A stretch of 64,000 nucleotides of DNA from Gp6-AA40 sp035571515. Its GTDB lineage: Bacteria > Acidobacteriota > Vicinamibacteria > Vicinamibacterales > UBA2999. This document shows, piece by piece, positions 26,721-35,136 of the stretch (position 1 is the first letter of the stretch; every line of letters starts with the position of its first letter). Under the pieces are notes generated by a model, which saw only the letters and a program-made list of their open reading frames with translations, was not told the origin of the DNA and did no database searches. The stretch lies in NCBI GenBank assembly GCA_035571515.1, contig DATNCQ010000214.1, positions 124,001-188,000 on the forward strand, written 5' to 3'. A program made the position numbers and the translations under genes.

Positions 26721-27272
26721 TCAGTTCGCCTTCAACGCGTCGGCGATCGCGCGGCGCAGTGCCGGATCCTCCGGCGTCACCTGGCTCGGGAAGAACGCCC
26801 GCACGCGCCCGTCCTTGCCGACGAGGTACTTGGCGAAGTTCCACGCGGGCAGGTGGCCGCTGGCGCCGAGATACGTGTAGACCGGCGACTGATCGCGGCC
26901 CGGCATCGTGACGACCTTCGAGAACATGGGGAACGTCACGTCGTAGGTGCGCCGGCAGAAGGTCGCGATCTCCTCCGCCGTCCCCGGCTCCTGCTCGCCG
27001 AAGTCGTTGCTCGGGAAACCGAGCACGGCGAATCCCTTGTCCTTCAGCTCCCGGTGCAGCGCCTCGAGCCCTTTGTACTGCGGCGTGTAGCCGCAGTAGC
27101 TGGCGACGTTGACGACGAGCGTCACCTTGCCGCGGTAGTCGCCCAGGTCGGCGGGCTTGCCGAGCAGGGTCTGCGTCTTGAAGTCGTAGAAGGAGGCAGG
27201 CCCCGCTGCCGCCCCCACCGCGGCGAACGCGACCACCGACGAGCTCATGGCGAAGATCAAAGTGCGGATCAT
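26721..27272 (-). CDS. Glutathione peroxidase family protein, exported
   Basis: A 183-residue thiol peroxidase with a hydrophobic N-terminal signal (about residues 1-24). Peroxidatic Cys60 lies in NVASYCGYTPQY. The conserved GFPSNDFGEQEPG and PAWNFAKYLVGKDG (Trp-Asn) motifs complete the catalytic tetrad. A second Cys in ATFCRRTYDV is where the resolving Cys of thioredoxin-dependent relatives often occurs. It reduces hydroperoxides, here probably in the periplasm. Confidence 0.88.
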   Translation of the reverse strand: MIRTLIFAMSSSVVAFAAVGAAAGPASFYDFKTQTLLGKPADLGDYRGKVTLVVNVASYCGYTPQYKGLEALHRELKDKGFAVLGFPSNDFGEQEPGTAEEIATFCRRTYDVTFPMFSKVVTMPGRDQSPVYTYLGASGHLPAWNFAKYLVGKDGRVRAFFPSQVTPEDPALRRAIADALKAN

Positions 27273-27371
27273 GCGCTACATCATCGCAGAGACGGCGTTC
27301 ATCTGCCGTTCATTATTTTCAGCCGGCCGTGCGGCGACCGGAGGTGTATAAGCGACCCGGAGACGGCTTTT

Positions 27372-28394
27372 ATGAAACAGTTTCTGATTTTCCTCATCGC
27401 CGCGCTGGCCGTGTCCGTGACGGCCGGCGCGCAAAACGGCTTCACCTACCACGTCGCGCGAACCTTCGAGCTCGGTGGCGACGGGGGCTGGGATTACATC
27501 GTCCCGCAGCCATCCCAGCACCGCGTGTACATCGGCCGCACGAATCGCGTGATGGTCGTCGACACGAATGACGGGAAACTCATCGGCGAGGTGACGGGCA
27601 TCAAGGGCGCGCACGGCACCGCGATCGCGGAAGCGAGCGGCCACGGTTTCGCGACCTCAGCCAACGACCAGTCGATCGTCATGTTCGACCTGAAGACGTT
27701 CAAGGAGCTCGCGCGTATTCCCGCGGCGGAGGATGCCGACGCCATCATCTACGACGCGGCGTCGAACCGCGTGTTCTCGCTCAACGGCGACGCGCACTCC
27801 TCGACCGTTGTCGACGGCACATCAGGAACGCTGATCACGAACGTTCCGCTCGGCGGCAAGCCGGAATATGGCGCGTCCGCCGGTGAGGGCAAGGTGTACG
27901 CGAACCTCACCGACACGAGCGAGGTCGTGGAGATCGATGCGAAGACCGCAACGGTCACGAAGCGGTGGCCAACCGCGCCGTGCCGCCAGCCGGTGTCGAT
28001 GGCCATCGACACGAAAAGCCATCGGTTGTTCAGCGGCTGCCGCAGCGGTGTGCTCGCGGTGTCCGACTACCAGGCCGGAAAAACCCTCACCACGGTTCAG
28101 ATCGGGACGGGGGTGGACGGCGCCGGCTACGACGCGACAGCAGGTGACGTCTTTGCGACCAACGCGGACGGCAGCCTGACCGTCATCCACCAGGACAGCG
28201 CGGACATGTACCACGTCATCGGCAACGTCACGACGCCAATCGGATCGCGCAACATGGGACTCGATCCAGCAACGCATCGTATCTACGTCGCGGCCGCAAC
28301 GTTTGCGGCGCCGCCGGCCGGCGCGCCGCAGGGACGTGGCGGCCGTGCGGCCGTGGTTCCAGGCACGTTCAAGCTACTGGTTATCGAGCGATAG
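27372..28394 (+). CDS. Secreted YncE-like beta-propeller protein
   Basis: A 340-residue exported protein (signal MKQFLIFLIAALAVSVTAGA). It is built of about seven 40-45-residue blades with VYIGRTNRVMVVDTNDG-type and VVDGTSGTLITNV-type strands, like YVTN/YncE-family propellers. No catalytic motif is visible, so a binding role is more likely than an enzymatic one. Its last 21 bases overlap the end of the convergent metallophosphoesterase gene. Confidence 0.78.
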   Translation: MKQFLIFLIAALAVSVTAGAQNGFTYHVARTFELGGDGGWDYIVPQPSQHRVYIGRTNRVMVVDTNDGKLIGEVTGIKGAHGTAIAEASGHGFATSANDQSIVMFDLKTFKELARIPAAEDADAIIYDAASNRVFSLNGDAHSSTVVDGTSGTLITNVPLGGKPEYGASAGEGKVYANLTDTSEVVEIDAKTATVTKRWPTAPCRQPVSMAIDTKSHRLFSGCRSGVLAVSDYQAGKTLTTVQIGTGVDGAGYDATAGDVFATNADGSLTVIHQDSADMYHVIGNVTTPIGSRNMGLDPATHRIYVAAATFAAPPAGAPQGRGGRAAVVPGTFKLLVIER

Positions 28395-29198
28395 CGGCGT
28401 CCAGCCGTCCGGGCTGTGCGTGAAGCGCTGCACTTCTCCGCGGACGAAGGCCCGGCTCGCCGCATTCCAGACGAGGTGCTCGACGGCGATCGCCTGCCGC
28501 TCGATCCGCAGCACGTTGAAGGCGTTCGGCTCGCCGCGCACGCGTGTGGAGGTCGCGGTTCCCGCCTCGACGACGATGGCGGAGCGGCCGCCGATGCGGT
28601 AGCGCTTCGCCGTCGGCCCGGCGAAGGTGACGTGCAGGTGACCGGTGAGAAAGACGTCGATGCCGTCGGCGGCGAGCTGCTCCACCGCCTCGGCGCCCGG
28701 CCGCGCGCGCCCGAAGGCGGCGCCCGCGTGCGGCTCGTCGAACGGATGGTGCGCGACGAGGATGGTGACGGCCGAGCGGTCGGCCTGTTTCATCAGCTCG
28801 CGGATGCGCCGCAGCTCCCGGCGGCGGATGCCTCCGCCGCCGATCGTGAACGAGCGCGTGGTATCGGTGCCGATGACCGCGATCTCGTGATCGATGTAAT
28901 GCGGCCGCAGGTCGTCGGTCATGTGGTGACGGTAGCCGCCGAGCGGGTTGAAGAACCGCGCGAAAACGTTGTGCAGCGGGACATCGTGGTTGCCGGGGAC
29001 GATCAGCTGCGGCCGCGGCAGCGACTCGAGAAACGCGCGCGCCTCGCTGAACTGCTTCGACCGCGCCCGCTGCGTGAAGTCGCCCGACACCGCCACCAGG
29101 TCCGGCTCGAGCCGGCGGACGGTGTCGCGCACCACGTCCACCACGACCGGGTTGACGCGGCCGAAATGCAGGTCCGAGAGGTGAACGATCGTACGCAT
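28374..29198 (-). CDS. Calcineurin-type metallophosphoesterase
   Basis: A 274-residue cytoplasmic phosphoesterase. All metal motifs are present in order: HLSDLHFG, AVSGDFTQR, VPGNHDVP, LVAHHPFD and LTGHLHV. It resembles the CpdA/3',5'-cyclic-nucleotide phosphodiesterase subgroup, but the substrate is open. The start shares one base with the lipid kinase stop (TGATG), so the two genes are coupled. The 3' end overlaps the convergent propeller gene by 21 bases. Confidence 0.88.
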   Translation of the reverse strand: MRTIVHLSDLHFGRVNPVVVDVVRDTVRRLEPDLVAVSGDFTQRARSKQFSEARAFLESLPRPQLIVPGNHDVPLHNVFARFFNPLGGYRHHMTDDLRPHYIDHEIAVIGTDTTRSFTIGGGGIRRRELRRIRELMKQADRSAVTILVAHHPFDEPHAGAAFGRARPGAEAVEQLAADGIDVFLTGHLHVTFAGPTAKRYRIGGRSAIVVEAGTATSTRVRGEPNAFNVLRIERQAIAVEHLVWNAASRAFVRGEVQRFTHSPDGWTPLSLDNQ

Positions 29199-30115
29199 CA
29201 GGGCACGATCACGCGCAGCGCCTGCGGCCGGCTGCGAAACGTCAGCGGGTTGTCGAGCGTCACGGGCTCGCCGTCGATCGAAGCCTGCAACCGGCCGACC
29301 CGCGCATCGAGCCCGACCGCGGACGCGGTGAACGATTCAAAGCCTTCGAGGGTGCAGATGTCGGCGAATACGGCTGCGATGATCATCTTCGCGACGCCTC
29401 CACGGCTCATGCCAGGCGCCATGCACACCTGAAGCCGGCCGCCGGTGAGGTCCTTCCGGCCGCCGAGCTCGAGCCCGCTCAGCTGGTAGGCGTTGTTCCC
29501 CACGAACACGAACGGCGTGCGCACGACCGTGCGTCCCACCTCGTCGCTGCGTCCCGCGTCATCTGTCGCCGTTCGAACCTCGACGCGCAGCCGCTGGTAG
29601 CGGCGAAACACGCGCAACGTCGCCAGGCCGTGCGCCACCCACTTGCCGCGGCCGATGCGCTGCATCGCGGCGCGCTCGGCGATCAGGCGTGCGTACATCC
29701 CGACGCTGGCGTTGTTGACGAAGAGCCGGCCGTTGACCTCGCCGACATCGACGGTCTGCGTCCGTCCCGCGACGATCACGCGCGCGGCGTCGCCGAGGTC
29801 GAGCGGGATGCCAAGGTCTTTCGCGAAGTGGTTGAGCGTGCCGAGCGGGAGGACGCCGAGCGGGACGCCGGTCCCGGCGAGCGCACCGGCCGCCGTGCTC
29901 ACGGTGCCGTCGCCGCCGCCGGCCACGACGACGTCCGAACCGCGGCGCACCGCGTCGGCGGCTTCCCGTGCGAGCGCGGGGCCTTTGGCGAGCCGAACGT
30001 CAACCTCCGCGCCGGCGGCGCGAAACGCATCGGCGACCTGCCGTGCGAGCGTTGCATCCTGTTTGCCGGCGCGTGGGTTTAGGAGGACGGTGATCCGTTG
30101 ATAATACGACGCCAT
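29198..30115 (-). CDS. Diacylglycerol/lipid kinase family protein (YegS-like)
   Basis: A 305-residue kinase with the DAGK catalytic domain: NPRAGKQ near the N-terminus, the nucleotide loop AGGGDGTVSTAA and PLGTLNHFAKDL. The C-terminal beta-sandwich ends with ASIDGEPV. It phosphorylates a lipid or sphingoid-like diacylglycerol. The start ATG (30115) overlaps on the opposite strand with the ATG of the peptidase gene (30114), both within CCATGG. The domain begins within 10 residues of this start, so the start is well supported. Confidence 0.88.
   Translation of the reverse strand: MASYYQRITVLLNPRAGKQDATLARQVADAFRAAGAEVDVRLAKGPALAREAADAVRRGSDVVVAGGGDGTVSTAAGALAGTGVPLGVLPLGTLNHFAKDLGIPLDLGDAARVIVAGRTQTVDVGEVNGRLFVNNASVGMYARLIAERAAMQRIGRGKWVAHGLATLRVFRRYQRLRVEVRTATDDAGRSDEVGRTVVRTPFVFVGNNAYQLSGLELGGRKDLTGGRLQVCMAPGMSRGGVAKMIIAAVFADICTLEGFESFTASAVGLDARVGRLQASIDGEPVTLDNPLTFRSRPQALRVIVP
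30100..30105 (+). promoter_or_regulatory. Possible -10 element for a leaderless peptidase transcript
   Basis: GATAAT ends nine bases before the ATG at 30114, which would place the transcript start at or next to the start codon. Upstream TTTAGG (30078-30083, 16-base spacer) is a poor -35. The element lies inside the first codons of the oppositely oriented lipid kinase. Confidence 0.35.
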
Positions 30116-32111
30116 GGCGAAACGCAGACGTCCGCGAGCCGACGCTCGCGGCACGAAGAGGGCGAAACCCGCACCGGCGGCGCCGCGAAAGCGCGCATCC
30201 CGCCGGCTCGATGCACGAGCCGATACCCTCGATTTCCGGGACCGGATGTACGAGCCGACCCTCATCGAGGTGCCGACCGAGCGTCCGCTCGATGACTACC
30301 TGAAGGTCCGCGTGCCCATTCTCGACCAGGGGCAGGAAGGCGCCTGCACGGGCTTCGGCCTTGCGACCGTCATTCATTACCTCCTCCGCACGCGCAAGGT
30401 CGTGCCCGACCGCGCGGAGGTCAGCCCGTGGATGCTCTACGAGATGGCGCGCCGCTACGACGAGTGGCCCGGCGAGCGCTACGAGGGGGCGAGCGCGCGC
30501 GGTGCGATGAAGGGCTGGCACAAGCACGGCGTCTGCGCGATGGCCAACTGGCCGAAGGAAGACCGCGACCCCGACCGCTACCGGATCCGTTTCGCGGAAG
30601 CGCTGCGCCGCCCGCTCGGCGCCTACCTGCGCGTCAACCACAAGGACGTCATCGCGATGCACTCGGCCATCACCGAGGTCGGCATCCTCTACGCGACCGC
30701 CTCGGTCCACGACGGCTGGGACGTCGTCGGCCGCAGCGGCGAGATCGAGTTCGACGCGAAATCGAAGATCACCGGCGGCCACGCGTTCGCCATCGTCGCC
30801 TACGACAAGGACGGGTTCTGGCTCCAGAACTCGTGGGGGCCCGACTGGGGACGGCGCGGGTTCGCGCGCCTGACCTACGACGACTGGCTCGCGCACGGCA
30901 GCGACGTGTGGGTGGCGCGCCTGGGCGCGCCGATCGAGTTCCGCGAGCACACCTCGGTGTCCCGCGGCGTCGGCGTCACCGCCGGCGGGTCGCGCAGCTA
31001 CATGTTCTGCGACCTGCGGCCGCACATCATCAGCCTCGGCAACAACGGGCTGCTGCGCACGGAGGGGACCTACGGCACCTCCGCCGACGACGTGAAGGAG
31101 ATCTTCCAGCACGTCGCGCAGCAGGCCAACGACCGCCAGCACCTGCTCCTCTACGCGCACGGCGGCCTCGTCGCGGAAGATTCCGCCATCCAGAAGGTGG
31201 CCGACCTGCGGGGTCCGCTGCTCGACGCCGGCGTCTACCCGATCTCGATCGTGTGGAAGACCGACTTCTGGACGACGCTGAAGAACGTGCTCGAGGATGC
31301 GATCGCCAAGCGGCGCCCCGAGGGGTTCCTCGACTCGTCGAAAGACTTCATGCTCGATCGCCTCGACGACGCGCTCGAGCCGCTGGCGCGGTCGATCGGC
31401 GGTAAATCGGAATGGGACGAGATGAAGGAGAACGCGATTGCGGCGAGCCAGCCGGGCGGCGGCCTGGCGCTGGTCGCCGACCTGGTCGGCGCGCTCACGC
31501 GCCGGTTCCCGTCGCTGCGCGTCCATCTCGTCAGCCACAGCGCCGGCTCGATCGTGTTCGGCGGCCTCGTGGAGCGGCTGGCGGCCGCGCGGCCGGCGCC
31601 GGTGGACATCGCGACCTGCACGCTGTGGGCGCCCGCGTGCACGATGAACGTCTACCGCGGCCAGTACCTGCCGTCGGTGCGGAGCGGTCACATCAAGGAC
31701 CTGGCGCTGTTCACGCTGACCGACAAGGCCGAGCGCGACGACTCGTGCGCGAACATCTACCACAAGTCGCTGCTCTACCTCGTGTCGCACGCCTTCGAGG
31801 CGGGACTGGGCAAGGCGCCGTTCCTGCAGGAGCGCGAGGGCGAGCCGCTGCTCGGCATGGCCAAATTCGTCGCGCAGCTGCCGCCGGCGCAGCGCGCCTT
31901 CGACTGGGTGCTGGCGCCCAACGCCAACGCGCCGGCGACGCTCGAGGCGTCCACGTCGAAATCGCACGGTGCGTTCGACGACGACTCGGCGACGCTCGCG
32001 TCGACGCTCGGCCGCATCGTCGGCAAGGGCAAGATCAGGAACGCGCGGTTCGCGCATCACGCGTCCGCGGCGGCGAACCAGGCGATTCGGGCGCCGCTGA
32101 ACGCGATCTAG
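30114..32111 (+). CDS. C1 (papain-like) peptidase fused to alpha/beta-hydrolase-like domain
   Basis: A 665-residue protein without signal peptide. A basic N-terminus (residues 1-35) precedes a papain-like domain with Cys78 in QEGACTGFG, His about 223 in GGHAFAIVAYD and Asn about 239 in LQNSWGPDWG. From about residue 335 a second domain contains LLLYAHGGLVAED and a Ser-nucleophile-like SHSAGSIVFG near 476, as in lipases/esterases. The domain combination suggests processing of a conjugate or toxin-like activity. A downstream ATG at 30246 would remove the basic tail but also conserved-looking sequence. Confidence 0.85.
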   Translation: MAKRRRPRADARGTKRAKPAPAAPRKRASRRLDARADTLDFRDRMYEPTLIEVPTERPLDDYLKVRVPILDQGQEGACTGFGLATVIHYLLRTRKVVPDRAEVSPWMLYEMARRYDEWPGERYEGASARGAMKGWHKHGVCAMANWPKEDRDPDRYRIRFAEALRRPLGAYLRVNHKDVIAMHSAITEVGILYATASVHDGWDVVGRSGEIEFDAKSKITGGHAFAIVAYDKDGFWLQNSWGPDWGRRGFARLTYDDWLAHGSDVWVARLGAPIEFREHTSVSRGVGVTAGGSRSYMFCDLRPHIISLGNNGLLRTEGTYGTSADDVKEIFQHVAQQANDRQHLLLYAHGGLVAEDSAIQKVADLRGPLLDAGVYPISIVWKTDFWTTLKNVLEDAIAKRRPEGFLDSSKDFMLDRLDDALEPLARSIGGKSEWDEMKENAIAASQPGGGLALVADLVGALTRRFPSLRVHLVSHSAGSIVFGGLVERLAAARPAPVDIATCTLWAPACTMNVYRGQYLPSVRSGHIKDLALFTLTDKAERDDSCANIYHKSLLYLVSHAFEAGLGKAPFLQEREGEPLLGMAKFVAQLPPAQRAFDWVLAPNANAPATLEASTSKSHGAFDDDSATLASTLGRIVGKGKIRNARFAHHASAAANQAIRAPLNAI

Positions 32112-32115
32112 GGCT

Positions 32116-32796
32116 TCAACGCTCCGCGATCATCTTCTCGAGGATCGCAATGAGCGCGTCGGCGCGCGCCAGCGGCGTCGGCTGCTCGAGCAGGCGCTCG
32201 CGATCGAGCTCGTCGATGTGCGCGAGCTGCGACATGCCGTTCACCAGCGCCTCGTCGGTGATGTTGTCGGGCGCGCCGCGCACGCCCGTGCGGCCGCCCG
32301 ACTCGCGGATCAACGCTTCGAGCCGCTGGCGGCGCGCATGCAGGGCGGAGCGATCGGCCGCCGCGGTCTCGTCGCTGATCGCCGTCACGTGCGCGATGCG
32401 ATAGGGCCGGCTCGCCTCCTCGCGCGTGATGCGGTACTTGGTCAGCGCGCCGAGGACGATGTTGTACTCGCCGTTCGGCAGCTGCTCCACTTCGTTGATG
32501 ACCCCGGCGCACCCGACCTGGAAGACGGAGGGCGAGCGGTCGTAGTCCTTTTCGTAGCCGGGACGCAGCTGCACCATGCCGATGATGCGGCTGCCCTTCA
32601 GCGCGTCGGCGATCATCGCCTTGTAGCGCGGCTCGTAGATGTGCAGCGGCACCGACATCCCCGGGAACAGCATCACGTCCTCGAGCGGAAAGATCGGGAT
32701 GGTGTCGGGCAGCGGCGTTTGGGGGGCGGCCGTCGACGGGATGGCTATAATGGCGGCCGCCAGCCAACCGGCAACCATCAAACTGGAGCATCGCAT
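32116..32796 (-). CDS. Exported Lon-substrate-binding-domain protein
   Basis: A 226-residue protein with the LON N-terminal fold (IPIFPLEDVMLFPGMSVPLHI, EPRYKAMI, GVINEVEQLPNGEYNIVL) but no ATPase or protease domain. Stand-alone Lon-N proteins occur in many bacteria. Unusually, this one begins with a signal-like segment (MRCSSLMVAGWLAAAIIA to about STAA), suggesting export. The ATG at 32796 overlaps, on the other strand, the ATG of the NHL gene (32795). ATG 32778 is an alternative but lacks a positive N-terminus. Confidence 0.75.
   Translation of the reverse strand: MRCSSLMVAGWLAAAIIAIPSTAAPQTPLPDTIPIFPLEDVMLFPGMSVPLHIYEPRYKAMIADALKGSRIIGMVQLRPGYEKDYDRSPSVFQVGCAGVINEVEQLPNGEYNIVLGALTKYRITREEASRPYRIAHVTAISDETAAADRSALHARRQRLEALIRESGGRTGVRGAPDNITDEALVNGMSQLAHIDELDRERLLEQPTPLARADALIAILEKMIAER
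32746..32751 (+). promoter_or_regulatory. -10 element upstream of the NHL-repeat gene
   Basis: A perfect TATAAT lies 43 bases before the ATG at 32795 and inside the coding sequence of the divergent Lon-like gene. No good -35 at 16-18 bases is visible. The resulting leader would include the GGAG at 32775-32778. Confidence 0.45.
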
Positions 32797-34141
32797 GCGC
32801 AAAGTCGCCATGACGCTTCTGACCTTTGCTCTCGGCGCCGCCTTTGCCGCCATGTTCCTGAACGGCAGGGACGCAGTCGAGGGACAGGCACAACCAGCCG
32901 CAGCCACCGGCGGCTTCTCCGCCGTCGCCAACGCGGTCGGCACGCAGGATGTCACGGGACCCTACGAGGTCGTCAAGGGGTGGCCGAAAGATATCTCCAC
33001 GCTGCCCGGCAACGGCAAGTGGACCTACGGCGCCGGCGAGAGCGTCTTCGCCGAGAGCCCGAACCGCATCTACGGCCTCTATCGCGGCGAGCTGCCGAAC
33101 ATTCCGCCGCCGAAGGCGGTGCTGCTGCCGCAGGTCGGGCCGAGCATCAGCTTCCCGGTCGCGGGCCTCTGGCGTGATGCGACCACCGCATCGCTGCCCG
33201 GCGTCGGCGGCACCGACCAGGACACGCGCAAGTGGCTGACGGCGTGGGAAGGCAAAGACGACGAGATCGGCATCAAGGGCCCTCCCTACCGCAAGCTCGG
33301 CGTCGACGCGCAGTGGGAGAACTGCCTCGTCGTCTACGACGGCGCCGGCAACATCCTCGAGACGTGGAAGCAGTGGGACAAGATTTTCCGCCGCCCGCAC
33401 TCCGTCTACATCAGCCCCTACGACATGCAGAAGCGTGTCTGGGTCGTCGACGACAACATGCAGGCGATCTATATCTTCACGCACGACGGCAAGCAGCTGC
33501 TGCAGACGATCGGCACGCCGGAGCGTGAAGGCGCCGACGCGACGCACTTCAACCGCCCGACGTATCTCGACTGGCTGCCCGACGGCACGTTCTTCGTCTC
33601 GGACGGCTACACCGGCACGCGCGTGGCGAAGTTCGACAAGAACGGCACGTTCGTCTCCCAGTGGGGCATCAAGGGCGTGCCGCCGAACGAAAAGCGGCCC
33701 GGCTACATGAACAACGTGCACGGCGTGGCCGTGGACCCGAGCAACCGCCACGTGTTCGTCAACGATCGCAACAACCACCGCATCCAGGTATTCGACGAAA
33801 ACGGCAAGTACCTGTCCGAGTGGGCCATCAATGCCGATCCCTCGAGCCTGCACCTGCTGTACATCGGGCAGGACCACATGGTGTGGACCTTCGATCGCAG
33901 CACCAACAAGATGGTGCAGTACGACCAGCAGGGGCACCTGAAATACGCGTGGGGCACCATGGGCAACTTCCCCGGCGGCCTGTGGGGCGTGCACGGCATG
34001 AGCGTGGACTCGGACGGGAACCTGTACCTGGCGGAAGTGGACAGCGGGCGCGTGCAGAAGTTCAAGCCGCGCGCGGGCGCCAACCCGGCGTACCTGGTGG
34101 CCAAGCCGGTGAAGCCGGTCTGGGCGAACGCGACGAACTAG
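32795..34141 (+). CDS. Exported NHL-repeat six-bladed propeller protein
   Basis: A 448-residue protein with an N-terminal signal/anchor (MRKVAMTLLTFALGAAFAAM). NHL-type blades include RPHSVYISPYDMQKRVWVVDD, NNVHGVAVDPSNRHVFVND and GVHGMSVDSDGNLYLAEVD, similar to peptidyl-alpha-hydroxyglycine lyase-like or SMP-30-like propellers. Catalysis is not evident. GGAG six bases before the ATG supports this start. It ends at a heptad array that fills the gap to the convergent TonB-like gene. Confidence 0.82.
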   Translation: MRKVAMTLLTFALGAAFAAMFLNGRDAVEGQAQPAAATGGFSAVANAVGTQDVTGPYEVVKGWPKDISTLPGNGKWTYGAGESVFAESPNRIYGLYRGELPNIPPPKAVLLPQVGPSISFPVAGLWRDATTASLPGVGGTDQDTRKWLTAWEGKDDEIGIKGPPYRKLGVDAQWENCLVVYDGAGNILETWKQWDKIFRRPHSVYISPYDMQKRVWVVDDNMQAIYIFTHDGKQLLQTIGTPEREGADATHFNRPTYLDWLPDGTFFVSDGYTGTRVAKFDKNGTFVSQWGIKGVPPNEKRPGYMNNVHGVAVDPSNRHVFVNDRNNHRIQVFDENGKYLSEWAINADPSSLHLLYIGQDHMVWTFDRSTNKMVQYDQQGHLKYAWGTMGNFPGGLWGVHGMSVDSDGNLYLAEVDSGRVQKFKPRAGANPAYLVAKPVKPVWANATN

Positions 34142-34239
34142 TGGGCAGGGGGCAGTGGGCGGTAGGTCGCAGGTAACAGGTGGCAGCAGGTCGCATCTTG
34201 CTGCCCCCTACTGCCACCTGCCTCCTGCCACCTGCCACC
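34142..34239. repeat. Fourteen-unit heptad array filling a convergent gap
   Basis: Exactly 14 consecutive 7-mers run from the base after one stop codon to the base before the next: TGGGCAG, GGGGCAG, TGGGCGG, TAGGTCG ... CCCCTAC, TGCCACC, TGCCTCC, TGCCACC, TGCCACC. Left purine units (GGGGGCAG, CAGGTGGCAG) pair with right units (CTGCCCCC, CTGCCACCTG), so RNA from either strand folds into a long hairpin. A bidirectional terminator role is likely. Confidence 0.8.
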
Positions 34240-35136
34240 TTATTGCGCGGGTGTCGCCGAGACGCTGATCGTCAGCCGCTTGATGTACTTCACCGGCTTG
34301 CCGTCGACCGTGGCTGGCTTGTACATCCACTTCTTCGCGGCACTCACGACCATCGGGTCGTAGGTGGAATCGATGCTGACGAGCATCATCGGCGCCTGCA
34401 CCGCGCCGGTTTCGTCGACGACGAACTCGACGACGCCCGACATCGCGCGCGTCACGTTGGCGGGATACTTCGGCACGCGCTGCTGCAGCGCGACCGGCGC
34501 GATGACGTCGCGATCGTCGGCCGAGTAGACGCTGCGCGCCGGCCGGGCCACCACCGGCTTCGGCTCCTCCTTCGGCGCGGGCGGCGGCGGCGTCAGCTTC
34601 AGGCTGAGATCGCGGAAGCTCGTGGCCAGCGTGCGAAGGTCGGCCAGCGGCGGCGCGTTGGCGGCCATCGTGATGTCGGGGTCCGCGAGGCTCTTGAGCA
34701 CCTCAGCGAAGCCGGCGGACGCGGTCGCGTAATCCTGCTTGTCGAAGGCGTTCTTCGCCTCCGCGTAGCCCCGCTGGATGACGCCGGGCAGAATTTTCTT
34801 GCGCGCGTTCTGAAACGCCGACTGCACGCGCGGGGCGAGCTCCTCGCTCGACGCGCGGAAGAGCGGCTGGCGCATCAGCATCCCTTCGATGACGCGGTCC
34901 GCATCCACGCCGCGGCCGAGCGCGAAGAGGCAGAGCGTGCGATACAGGTCGATCGACTGCTGCTCCTCCAGCGTCTTCGAGCCGGCGGTCAGGCCGCTCA
35001 GCATCGACAGCGCGTCGTCGTACGACGCCGAGACGTAGAGGTCGCGCGCGGCGGCGAGCGTGCTGTCCGCGGCGTGCGCCGACACGGCGAACGCGGTCGC
35101 GATCAGCAGGACGACGGCGCAGGTAGTGTTCCTCAT
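34240..35136 (-). CDS. Periplasmic TPR-like protein with TonB C-terminal domain
   Basis: A 298-residue exported protein (signal to about AHAAD). Residues 25-175 are helical and TPR-like. A Pro-rich linker (LTPPPPAPKEEPKP) leads to a TonB C-terminal domain (RVPKYPANVTRAMSGVVEFVVDETGAV ... WMYKPATVDGKPV). It lacks the usual TonB transmembrane anchor, so it is not a standard energy transducer. The start overlaps the PEGA gene stop by four bases (ATGA), linking it to the PEGA pseudokinase. Confidence 0.8.
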   Translation of the reverse strand: MRNTTCAVVLLIATAFAVSAHAADSTLAAARDLYVSASYDDALSMLSGLTAGSKTLEEQQSIDLYRTLCLFALGRGVDADRVIEGMLMRQPLFRASSEELAPRVQSAFQNARKKILPGVIQRGYAEAKNAFDKQDYATASAGFAEVLKSLADPDITMAANAPPLADLRTLATSFRDLSLKLTPPPPAPKEEPKPVVARPARSVYSADDRDVIAPVALQQRVPKYPANVTRAMSGVVEFVVDETGAVQAPMMLVSIDSTYDPMVVSAAKKWMYKPATVDGKPVKYIKRLTISVSATPAQ

